Translations under genes and position numbers: made by a program | Shown here: in pieces, positions 36,903-64,000 of the stretch | Layout of the letters: each line of letters begins with the position of its first letter | How positions within the stretch are numbered: position 1 is the first letter of the stretch | The notes under the pieces: generated by a model | What the model saw: only the letters and a program-made list of their open reading frames with translations | Database searches by the model: none | Told to the model about the DNA's origin: nothing | Origin: Cyrtodaria siliqua | Lineage: Eukaryota; Mollusca; Bivalvia; Adapedonta; Hiatellidae | Assembly: GCA_037043455.1 (NCBI GenBank) | Contig: JAWPHD010000095.1 | Span: 434,001-498,000, forward strand | DNA: 64,000 nucleotides | Reading direction: 5' to 3'

Positions 36903-37315
36903 CAAACGAAAAGAATACCTAAAGCCCATTGTGACGGTGGCGTTTGATGTTTGTCTATGATCTTTCTTGTCGTGCCCTTAATGATTTATTCTCTTGTTGC
37001 TCTCTGGCTTCTGCCAATTTATTGAGTGGTTAGAGATTAGATCATGGCGGGGATTTCTTTATTATGGGATGACAGTAGGGTAAGTGTGAGGTTTGGTGCA
37101 CCTAGAACCGGTTTAAACCCCCAGTGGCCTACTGTGCCACTGACCGTTCCAAGGCGGTAGCCCTATTGTCAACACTTTTGTGTTTGTGATGTCGTTGATT
37201 TTATTATTACTTTTGCCTTCGTGTTTGTCTTCTTGCGTGTTTGTTTCTGTGTTTTGTGGTTGACTGTCCTCCTTAAATGCTATTTTCCCTGTCCGATCTT
37301 TTTATATTTCTTTAT
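36903..37315 (+). mobile_element. Penelope-like element 3' end with internal deletions
   Basis: Starts ACCTAAAGCCCATTGTGACG, lacks the TTTCTAGGCTATTG...TGCTGCC segment, resumes at TGGTTAGAGATTAGATCATG and ends TTTATATTTCTTTATAC. Confidence 0.75.
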
Positions 37316-37670
37316 ACAGCTTCATCCTATTTAAATATGTTTTTGGAATGTAGCGTCGCTTACAATAACGCCTTTCACTGCACTGTCTTTTGTATTTGAC
37401 GTTTAAAATGACATCTCAATGGTTAACGTGTTTTCTGGCGTTTAAAATGACGTCGTAACGGTTGACGTACCTGACGTCAAAGGTATTGTATAGGAATCAG
37501 CATTGAGCATTTTAATAAACCATGTTAAATTGCGTTTTTAAACACAACGTCTAAGTTTATTTAAATGCTAAACGATAATGACGTCTTAGTATTTACTAGA
37601 AATTTAGAGGTATTTATATTTATTATATACCTATTAGTGATTTATAAGGATTTCTTAGTGACATATTTTT

Positions 37671-37735
37671 AGTATCAGACAAAAGTGATATCGTCACAGC
37701 AGTGACGATATCATTTTTCTATATCATCACTTTGC
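37671..37735. repeat. Short palindrome
   Basis: AAAAGTGATATCGTCAC faces GTGACGATATCATTTTT with an AGCA spacer. Confidence 0.7.
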
Positions 37736-37929
37736 CGAAACTAATTTTTTACCATTTTTTTATTTAATGGTACTGTAGATTGCTATTGCTTTCAACCAGC
37801 AAATGTTAACGGCTCATTTAAAAATCTGCCAAATGTAGTCATACGCGAGGGTATCTTGCGTGGGAGTCGCGATGTTGAGGGGAGCGTATTTTCAGTTAAA
37901 TATCCTTAAAAAATCACTGTTAGGTATAT

Positions 37930-38135
37930 AATAAATAGAATAATCTACAGTATCGGTGTGATACAAAAATATGTCACTCGAACACGTTGTAATTCGGTTA
38001 AAAAACTCGTCCTTCGAACTCGTTTTTTAACCGAATTACAACGTGTTCCTTCGAACTCGTTTTTTAACCGAATTACAACGTGTTCCAGTGACATATTTTC
38101 GTATCACACTGAGACTGTCGATTATTCTCTATATA
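37930..38135. repeat. Palindromic element with an internally duplicated half-arm
   Basis: Left TAATCTACAGTATCGGTGTG and ACACGTTGTAATTCGG are mirrored at the right by the complement through GTATCACACTGAGACTGTCG. The stretch TTCGAACTCGTTTTTTAACC plus ATTACAACGTGTTC occurs twice in a row in the right half. Confidence 0.8.
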
Positions 38136-38724
38136 TATTTAAAATGAGTATGTTTATAAACAATGGTTGATATAATAATTTTATTTGCAAATGTTTTCAA
38201 TTGTCCTAATTAAGTTTCAATATTAACTAGATCAGACAAGGATATGATCAGTCATCTTAAAGGGGGAACATCAGGATTTTTCTAGAAAAATCTAAACATT
38301 TTAAAATTGTTCCAATTCTTGATAAAAATAACATATACATTAAAATATAGTGTTAGCACCAGGTAAAACATTTGAATTCACCATATATGTTGTTTGAATC
38401 GGGCGTAAAGTGTATTAATTAACCTTGGTGAGTAACCTGGGATAGCACATATTACTGTGAAATATGAATTTCCTTGTAAATAACGGGTCATTTTAAGGTT
38501 CATTCATTATGTGTTGGCCCTTTATAATGGAAAATATCATTATTTGCCAATTTCAAGTCGGACCCCTAGACCCCATCGAAAATCCCGATGTACCCCCTTA
38601 AACCTGTTTCTATGCATGCTTGGATCTGTCGCTATTTTATTTATGAGCATATAACACATTGTTTCATGATTTTGAACACGTGTGAGACAATATTTTATCT
38701 GTTCTATTTACAAAAAGCATACAT

Positions 38725-39482
38725 AGCATGATCAAATAGAATTTGGAACAAAGAATAAAATGTAATATGCTTTATGATCAAATGGAATTTGGAACAAAGA
38801 ATGAAATGTAATACGCTTTATGATCAAATAGAATTTGGAACAAAGAATGAAATGTAATATGCTTTATGACAAAATTATCAAATAGAATTTGGAATAAAGA
38901 ATAAAATTTAATACGCTTTATGATCAAATAAAATTTGGAACAAAGAATGAAATGTAATATGCTTTATGCCAAAATGATCAAATAGAATTTGGAACAAAGA
39001 ATGAAATGTAATACCTTTATGATCAAATAGAATTTGGAACAAAGAATGAAATGTAATACGCTTTATGATCAAATAGAATGTGTAACAAAGAATGAAATGT
39101 AATATGCTTTATGACAAAATGATCAAATAGAATTTGGAACAAAGAATGAAATGTAATACGCTTTATGATCAGGAATTTGGAACAAAGAATGAAAGGTAAT
39201 CTGCTTTATGATCAAATAGAATTTGGAACAAAGAATGAAATGTAATATGCTTTATGATCAAATAGAATTTGGAACAAAGAATGAAATGTAATATGGTTTT
39301 TGATCAATTAGGATTTGGAACAAATAATGAAATGTAATATGCTTTATAATAAAATAGAATTTGGAACAAAGAATGAAATGTAATATGCTTTATGATAAAA
39401 TAGAATTTGGATCAAACAATAAAATGTAATATGCTTTATCACAAAATAGAATTTGGAACAAAGAATGCAATGTAATATGCTT
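38725..39482 (+). repeat. Minisatellite, unit about 46 bp, ~16 copies
   Basis: Unit TTTATGATCAAATAGAATTT then GGAACAAAGAATGAAATGTA and ATATGC, with point variants. Several units are extended by an ACAAAATGATCA insertion. Confidence 0.9.
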
Positions 39483-40990
39483 TTTTTTACATTTTTTATC
39501 TGTGCAACCCAATTGCATGCATATGAGATGGCGGTAATATGTAACACAACAAGACACGCACACAGTAGGCCACCTGAAGATATTGCAGTAGGAGACATGT
39601 TAAATAAGACAAGATAGCTGCTATACGATTTCTACAGAATACTTAACGAGAAACTTGTAGAACTTTTTGGAGAAAGATTTAATTATAATAGGATTTTCTG
39701 AGATGTGTTAATAAACATGTCAGGTCGTCCAATTCTTACAAACATCTTTACTGTTGTTGTTTTCATTCAGTGAATGATGGTTATGTATAAATATCGGTTT
39801 AAATTGTTTCAATAACTTGACCTCTAAGTGCGTATGAATGTGTTACTCATTTAAATAAATGTATTTTAGACGGTTTCGTTGAAATGGATTACAATGTATA
39901 TGTCAGCAAATAAAAAACGCACTGATTGGGCTTGTAGAAAAAACAGTATTAAGATATGACAAATTACTATTTTTGAATTCACATAACTTCTACAATACTT
40001 AATCGATTATAATAAACTACGACTTATCTTCTAAGTTATTTCCAATTTAAAGATCTCTGAAAACATTTGGGATTTTTTTGGAAAAAAAGGCAACCTGACT
40101 GTAGATGATAACAGTATTGTTGTTCAGTCACGTTCAAATAATGTTCAGTGGCATAATAACATCTAACGATGCATATTCTATAAATAAATATGAGCAAGTA
40201 CAGCACCTCTTTTCACCAGCTTTTCGCCATATAATCATCAGACATGTTTTATGTGTTTAAAGCTCTGCTATGATAACAACAGAGGTATCTGGGGATAGTT
40301 TTACGCTTGGTTTACTACCAAATTCAAGCTTGAGAAACATGGCCGTAGACCCGTATACAAGGAGAGAAACATGGCCGTAGACCCAAATACAAGGAGAGAA
40401 ACCTATACCACGACATCAAGTTTAATCCGGTCTTCGTTGTATATACGATATTTTCATATAAAAAATCATCACTGTCCTAATCATTGAAAAAAGTTCACTC
40501 AACACGGGATTCGAACTCGAGACCTCCGGATTGACATAACCATACTTTTCATTTTAACTATTAATTCGCTTAAAAATGGATGTTGGGTTACTTCCCAATG
40601 CTAATTCAACAAAACATACACCGTATATATTCAGCGTATACTATTCTAATGTTGGAATTCTGGGGCGTTTTATTTCCAAAGGTCTTTGGTGTACTTAGAA
40701 ACGCATTGAATCACACACACAAAATGAACAGTGCTAACAGTATATCGATAAAAATAACGCTATTAATCAACTGATTGGATTAGCCCAATGGCAAAGCGCA
40801 TTGTCATTTTTTTTCCGTGATCGGGTGTGTATCTTTTGTTGTTTTTACTTTATCGATCGCAAGTAAAAACTCAAATAGGTTCACTATAAAACTGCCTTAT
40901 ATACTGGTTTGCAGCCATGTTGCAGCCGTGTTTCACGAGCTTGAATTTGGTAGTTACATCGCTCCCATTTGCTTTACGTATACGCCCACT
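39483..40990 (+). other. Intergenic stretch without recognised gene
   Basis: The only structure seen is a short tandem pair (GAGAAACATGGCCGTAGACC) at 40330-40400. Confidence 0.4.
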
Positions 40991-41327
40991 AGCCTTATAA
41001 CGCTTCTTTTATTGATTTACATCTCTCGATTGAAAATGGTGAAATAATTAGCAAAATCTATACAACGGAGATGATTTTAATTTTGACATTGTTAATTATC
41101 CCCACTTGGATGGGGATGTTCCCCGAGCAACTTCTTATGGGGTGTATGTGTCTCAACTTATTCGTTTTTCAAGAGCTTGTACTCGAGTTGAGGACTTTAT
41201 ATTCGTAATCTTTGTATAACTAAAAAGATACTCAATCAGGGTTACCGTTACCTTAAACTTCGTAAAACCTTTGCACAATTTTATTGTCGTAACCCTGATC
41301 TTCTTTCCAAATATAAAAGTAATTCAA

Positions 41328-41785
41328 GGTCTCACTACACAGTTAGCTCCCTTGAAAGCCACGGTAGGATAAAACTTGCGCCATAAAAATTAGTAGTGTG
41401 TTGTTCGGTTTTAAATATTTTTAATAATTGCTGACAGATATAAGTATTGCTGTTGCAGGTGAGATGAACACACTCTGAAATTGGATGTGCAGCTATTAAG
41501 ACGACACTGGCACCAGAATATGACAGTTTTATGGGGGTTGAAGCAGTGTAGGAATTCTGGTACAAACTCTGGAGTAAAAGCCCAAAATAGTGCAAAGAAT
41601 GCCACCACTCCAATCAAAAAAACACCAACCTGGTCAACGTACCATATTTTGTACATTTTTGTGTGGGCAAATGACTGTGTGTCATAAATAAGTCACTTTT
41701 AGCTTGGAAACTTTAAGTTCGAAATGGCCCAGTAAACTTTATTCATATAGGCCAACATAGTAAAAGTGTACTGTGTTGTGAGACC
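41328..41785. mobile_element. 458-bp TTAA-flanked inverted-repeat element nested in the RT element
   Basis: Ends GGTCTCACTACACAGT and the complement of ACTGTGTTGTGAGACC. Flanks are TCAA (41324-41327, one base changed) and TTAA (41786-41789). Uninterrupted copies of the host element read GTAATTTAAGGACTC at this point, which directly supports an insertion at TTAA. No transposase is present. Confidence 0.8.
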
Positions 41786-42248
41786 TTAAGGACTCTTATG
41801 CGACAAGGACTATCACAACCTGACTTATATGGTGATGTGATTTACAAACTTCGTAAGATTCTTAGTCAAGATCACTTTCATACTATCTTTGTTAAACTTG
41901 TTAAAAAGTTTATCAAAAGAGGTTATGACCCTATCATTTTGCAACGTACTGCATGTTTGGTGGTGGACTCTTTTACAGTTCGCCACTATGCTTTCCTCTT
42001 TAATTGTACGATGACCGGACAGGCTGTGGACCCTATGATGACGCCTACCTAAAGCCCATTGGGACGGTGGCGTTTGATGTTTGTCTATGATCTTTCTTGT
42101 CGTGCCCTTAATGGTTTATTCTCTTGTTGCTCTGGCTTCTGCCAAGTTATTGAGTACCTTCACTGTGGCTTTCTTGGCTATTGTTTTTTTGGTATTATAT
42201 TTACACGAGCATATTTGTGTTTTACTTATATTGCCTATTGATGCTGCC

Positions 42249-43384
42249 CTCCAACTTTATATCTAGACAATGTCCCGCTAACCTTTGTTGATAATCATAA
42301 ACATCTAGGAGTAACACTGAGTAATACGGTAAATGGCACGAACACATTAAAAATATTGATGCTTCTGCGTCAAAGGTGCTTGGATTAATGAGAATGCTTA
42401 AATACAAAGTAGCTCGTAAAACACTTAATCAGATATACTTGTCTTATATGCGCCCAATATTGGAATATGCATCCATTACACTTTACTAGAAAAAGATAGC
42501 TTGGAAAAGTTACAATACCAGGCAGCTCGTATTGTGACGGGTCTAACCCGATCTGTATCCATACATCGCTTAATATCCGAAATAGGCTGGGTTTCACTTT
42601 CTGATAGAAGGCAAATGCAAAAACTTATTTCAGTTTATAATGTTAAAAATGGAACCGTTCCGAATTACATTTCAAACATTTTCCCATAGCTAGTTGGAGA
42701 TGCCAGCGCATACAATCTCAGAAATAACGATAACTACGCCACTATTGCTAGGAGAACTGAAATATACAATAAATCGTTTGTCCCTTCCTCTCTTAAACTA
42801 TGGAATGACTTGCCAATAGAAATACGAAACTCTGACAGTATCGTAATTTTTAAGAGAAAACTATTAACATCTGTATTTTTTAGTACAAAAGTTCCACCAT
42901 ACTACTTATGTGGACAAAGATTATTTGCCGTTTTACATGTCAGAATGAGGAATTTTTGTAGCAATCTCAATAACGATTCATACCTTAACCATTTACGTGA
43001 TTCACCGACTAGCGAGTGCGGCTGTGAAGTGGAAGATGCTGAACACTATTTGTTCCAATGTAACACATTTTCAGCATATCGGCTTCATCTGTTTCAGTCG
43101 ACTCGCCATTTACACTCGTTAAATGTAAGTACACTCCTTTATGGTCGTGAAAAGATAACTGACAGGGAAAATAGATCCCTCTTCGAAGCAGTTCAAACAT
43201 ATATACAAGAAACACATAGGTTTACATAAGTGTTTGATTCTCCGACGCATTTCGACACTCTACACGCATACCATTGCAGTGTTTGTTGTTGTTGTTATTA
43301 CATATCTCAAGGTCATAGAGCTATAGCAGTTGATGTAATGTGAAAGCGTTCATGTTTTCGAACTGATTGGAACTTAAAGATTGG

Positions 43385-43429
<45 letters not shown>

Positions 43430-43653
43430 GTTGTGATTACTATTCGTCATTCTCTCTCTAAATGTATTTTTTGCCATTGTAATTTATTTCACTCAGCCGT
43501 ACTCATTTGTAATTTAAAGATGTTAACTGGGAAGAGTTTAAACTAATGTTGGTAGAACTTGTTACCCGACCCATTTGTCATTATAAAATTTCTATTGTAT
43601 ATATGTGGATATATTCTGTCTGTAAAATAATGGCAATAAAATATGTTTAAATC
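42249..43653 (+). pseudogene. Non-LTR retrotransposon, 5'-truncated, with 8-bp target duplication
   Basis: Pieces read NHKHLGVTLSNTV, LGLMRMLKYKVARKTLNQIY, YMRPILEYASITLY, EKLQYQAARIVTGLTRSVSI, SFVPSSLKLWNDLPIEIRNS, and a zinc-knuckle-like C-terminal part (SECGCEVEDAEHYLFQCNTF), ending at about 43228. The 3' end is GCAATAAAATATGTTTAAATC. ATGCTGCC at 42241-42248 is duplicated at 43654-43661. It carries a frameshift and a stop, so it is inactive. A (CT)n tract at 43390-43423 lies in its 3' untranslated region. Confidence 0.88.
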
Positions 43654-44131
43654 ATGCTGCCTTGTTGGTTAGAGATTAGATCATGGCGGGGATTTCTTTA
43701 TTAACACTGTCCTGTTTTAATAGGATGACGGTAGGGTAAGTGTGAGGTTTTTGTGCACCCTAGAACCGGCTTAAACACCCAGTGGCCTGTTTGCCACTGA
43801 CCGTTCCAAGGCGGTAGCCCTATTGTTAACCCTTTTATGTTTCTGATGTCGTTTGCATTTATTATTACCTTTGCCTTCTTGTTTGTCTGTTTGCGTGTTT
43901 GTTTCTGTGTTTTGTTGTTGACTGTATTCCTTGAATGCCACTTTCCCTGTCCGATCTTTTTATATTTCTTTATATAGAGCTATAGTATCTTTAAACATAT
44001 ATGGTTTTGTTTTGAACACGTTCTCTTAAAAGGTCACCAGTAATACTTGTACATTTATATATGCAGCATCCACAGAAAACGGTCAACAAAAACACGCATG
44101 CAAAACAAATATCAAATTAGTCGTTATAATT

Positions 44132-44618
44132 ATATATCATAAAATATAAGCGTTTTTCACTTTAATCACTGTGATTAAACAGTTTTGACCATTCTGATTG
44201 GAAATATGACAAAAAGTGCAATAGTTCATCACGTGACCGTGCAATAGTAAATTTAGTGTGCAATAGTACATCAATAGTACATCTGTGTCATTAACGTGCT
44301 TGTTTTTTTTAAAACCAAAGCGTCATACGATCTTGATCAATATATCGTCTGCACAACTGAACTGGTAACTGCAAAGTAGCGACATCCTGGTTCAAGCTGT
44401 CAAAAGAAGAGGAACTTGATATGTTGAAATTGGCTTCTATTTTAAGTAAATACAAGTAGTGTTGTGACGCTTTTCATATATCTTTAGTAGGGGAAACATA
44501 TATGTTAGTATATGGCCTGACACTATTTTAATTTCCGTTCAATTTTATAAGTAAAAACATCAACTGAAATCAATATAATAAAATGAATATATTTCATTCC
44601 TTATATTTTATGATATAT
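44132..44618. mobile_element. MITE-like element with perfect 19-bp inverted ends
   Basis: ATATATCATAAAATATAAG at 44132-44150 is exactly complementary to 44600-44618. The interior is non-coding with GTGCAATAGT repeated several times. AT-rich ends make chance less unlikely than the length suggests. Confidence 0.5.
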
Positions 44619-45592
44619 GACCCGAGAATGGTATTTTTGCAAGAGGCAGAACGCCGAGTGCAATAGTACCCTTCAAAGGTCAGTAGTCAACCCCACTGAT
44701 AAATAGTTCTAACCACTGAATTCCAAGGAATGAAATATTTGCATACTATATTTATAGTATGCATGTAAGTCAGTTAACCTTATATACTACATTTGTACTA
44801 TACAGTATGCCGTCTTAAATACTAAGCGGATAAAGTGATACAATTATTACAATATATTAATTTTCCTTATCTTAGTCGACATGTGCAACCATCTATTATT
44901 TCATTAGTCAGTTTTCAAGATCACTGCCAAGTGTGTGGAGTACTTGACTATTTATATTTATATTTATTAAGTGTATACAATAAGAAATGTATGAATTTAA
45001 ACTTCTTCATTCAACGGCATCAATATTCAAGTTAGACGAGTGTAACGTTATAAACAACCAGAAATAGTGACCAAAAAAATGGAAAAAACACCAACTATTC
45101 AACTATTTACTCTGATATAACTAAAAGACGAATTATTAGCAAACCTGCATATTGGAATGACTATGCAAAATATTAAAATATTGACTGTCCTTGGATATTT
45201 ATTTAAAAATCTCTGTGTAGTAAAAGCAGTTAAATTTTAATTATTAGGCGACAACAAAATGATGCCAAAAATGCATCAATACAAGATTAATTATACCAAC
45301 AGATAATATTTAAATCAACTCAGTCTTTCCTTTCAAATGTCAAATAACTTAAACATAAGTATTACAGGAATCTTGTGTTAAGCTTGTTAAGCTCGTAACC
45401 CTATTGACAGTCATCTCATACATTGTGCTGAAGTTCATTTACACTTAGTCGATAGAAAGTAAAAGGAAGTTCATCGGTCTATTTCTCTCACAACTTTAAT
45501 ATGCTATTTTACTGTGAATGTCTATGCATTATAATCTACTTTACTAGTGCCTTAGCTTCGTCGCGGAACGTCGTATTACCTATGAGCATTTC
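44619..45592 (+). promoter_or_regulatory. 5' flank of gene B, core promoter not resolved
   Basis: The region should contain the transcription start of gene B. I see an AT-rich palindrome GCATACTATATTTATAGTAT near 44742-44763 but no convincing TATA/Inr arrangement. Confidence 0.25.
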
Positions 45593-62685
<17,093 letters not shown>

Positions 62686-64000
62686 GTACACGAAGAGTTA
62701 CAACTAAATTACATTTATCTCCAGTTTATCCAATGAAACTGCGGCAGGTAGATGCATGTCAAGAAATTGGGACTGTAGTTAGTGACTGAAAATATATACA
62801 TTTCGTTATAAGGCTCTTACATTGTGTTTTTATGATGTCGACATGTCTAAAAACAGGAACAAATGTCTGATAGAGCCGCTTCAAAAGCAGCGGTCTAGCC
62901 GTTTTATGTGATTTAGCAAATGTACGCACACTTATAATCCCTTTCCATTTCCTTCTCCGAGACTGGTTGGCATGTTAAAGAGATAATGTTTATTTTTGTT
63001 GTGACTGCGTTTCGTTTTGCGTTTGTTTTGTCTGTCTGTTTGATAAGGTTATTTGACATAGCTAACAACTATTTGAAGCTGTCCTTTAATAATCCTTTTT
63101 CTCTATACTTAGAGACAGTCGTTGAAATATTTGTTTGGTTTCCGTTAAAACTTGTTCATCATGTTCATTGTAAAAATGATGTTTCTTAAGCAATAATTGA
63201 TTGACATATTTGTCATTTATTCAGTAAAGTACCTTAACGAGAATATACAAGTATGGTCGCAGTGACTAAATACACATTCTTTCTGAAGCCTATCGTTCGT
63301 TATTGAAGATAATATTGCAGTATGAAAAATATGATTATTGATACATTTTGCAGGTGGTAATGGACCCCAGTAGATATGAACACATTCTGTATTTGTTCTC
63401 GATAAATAACTCCGCAACAGGTTTCAACAATTCAGGATATACACGGATTGTCTCAATCTATAGATCAAGTAGACTCTAAATCGCACGCGTTTTAACCGCG
63501 AAATTAAGAGTACATTATAGTCATATATCGCAAATGGGTGTCAAAGAGTAGGGTCAAACTATAATGCGAACAAACAATATGCTCGATCACTGTAATATGT
63601 CACACATTAATTTATCGGAAAATGGAAATCTGATCAATGTCCTGAACCCACAGAAGGCTGCAGGATCGGATAAACGCAAACCACTGGTTCTGCATTAGCT
63701 ACCATCCGTTAATGCTCCTGTGATTTAGGTAATATTTTAGAAGACCATTGACACTGAGTACTCACTATGCCAAAGTATAACGTTGATGACAGTGCTGTCT
63801 CTAATTGTACACGCATCTCCCTCACATGTATCTTAGTGCCGGATTCCATTATAATGAATAAACGAGCGTCGTGAATTCATGAAATTGACCGACGCTTTAT
63901 ACAACATAGGTATCGAGCCAAGTGATTGTGGCATACCAAATATTTAATGCTATGAAGCAGTTGTCTAGACTGACGTTATCCTATTGGATAAACGTCAGTA
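62686..64000 (+). other. Right end of the window, presumed gene B intron
   Basis: No further propeller, EGF or transmembrane exon could be recognised. A candidate acceptor at 63112 opens a short frame with no domain. Confidence 0.35.

Larger units (their letters stand above)
40995..43976 (+). pseudogene. Penelope-like element copy carrying two later insertions
   Basis: The host copy covers 40995-41327, 41790-42248 and 43662-43976. It contains SQLIRFSRACTRVEDF, DLYGDVIYKLRKILSQDHFH, FIKRGYDPIILQRTACLVVD, TMTGQAVDPMMTPT with a stop, then the tail ending TATATTTCTTTATA. It is 5'-truncated inside the RT domain. It is split by a 458-bp inverted-repeat element (41328-41785) and a non-LTR element (42249-43653). 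Confidence 0.85.

Noticed and set aside
41335..41687. Overlapping 70-90 codon frames inside the 458-bp TTAA element
   Set aside because: Three mutually overlapping frames on both strands, with no recognised domain; best explained as chance within a non-autonomous element.
63112..63189. Possible next exon of gene B (TATACTTAG acceptor, phase fits)
   Set aside because: Only about 25 codons before a stop, with no EGF, propeller or TM signature.

Overview
The window looks like animal nuclear DNA, most plausibly from a bivalve mollusc. The genes are split by introns with GT/AG sites, and the DNA is AT-rich and full of retroelement fragments, mini- and microsatellites and inverted-repeat elements. 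Several repeats are of types I associate with bivalve genomes; the exact species cannot be read from the sequence. No bacterial features, CRISPR arrays, rRNA or tRNA genes were seen.

Two host genes can be assembled by hand from phase-compatible exons, both on the + strand and both of the LDL-receptor/LRP class. Gene A enters from the left edge. Its visible exons are 3211-3385, 9079-9197, 10824-10955, 11446-12760 and 15381-15477. In order they encode the end of a YWTD beta-propeller, an EGF-like module, a very long Thr/Ser-rich mucin-like stalk, one transmembrane helix and a short cytoplasmic tail with an NPHY (NPxY-type) sorting motif and a stop codon. Gene B starts at 45593 with a signal-peptide exon. 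After an intron of about 12.5 kb it continues with propeller exons (58186-58669, 58840-59092, 61413-61557) and an EGF exon (62563-62685), then runs off the right edge. Together they look like a head-to-tail pair of related single-pass endocytic or signalling receptors: A shows the C-terminal half and B the N-terminal half of a similar architecture.

Nearly everything else is repetitive. One reverse-transcriptase element family, Penelope-like by its motifs, is present in about 20 mostly 5'-truncated copies on both strands. The copies share a 3' end near TTTTTATATTTCTT. Some are nested or in tandem, and one has a 50-bp tail fragment inserted in its own RT frame. Four 5'-truncated, broken non-LTR retrotransposons lie at 28622-30610, 33545-34245, 42249-43653 and 47805-48985. 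The locus 40995-43976 is a clear nest: an RT element carrying a TTAA-flanked inverted-repeat element and, further along, a non-LTR insertion with an 8-bp target duplication.

Structural repeats include a 3.86-kb 16-bp minisatellite and a (CTAT)n(CTGT)n compound tract, both in intron 1 of gene B. There is a 333-bp tandem duplication holding long G runs (52042-52697), a 46-bp minisatellite (38725-39482), a 41-bp one (23667-24055) and period 120-150 bp arrays near 13.7-14.7, 16.6-17.2 and 25.5-26.4 kb. There are several large palindromes and foldback elements (19633-22408, 18690-19617, 27508-27631, 28444-30959, 30967-31112, 37930-38135, 44132-44618). The long open frames across the 53-57 kb array, and on the strand opposite the Thr-rich exon, are artefacts of low-complexity sequence.
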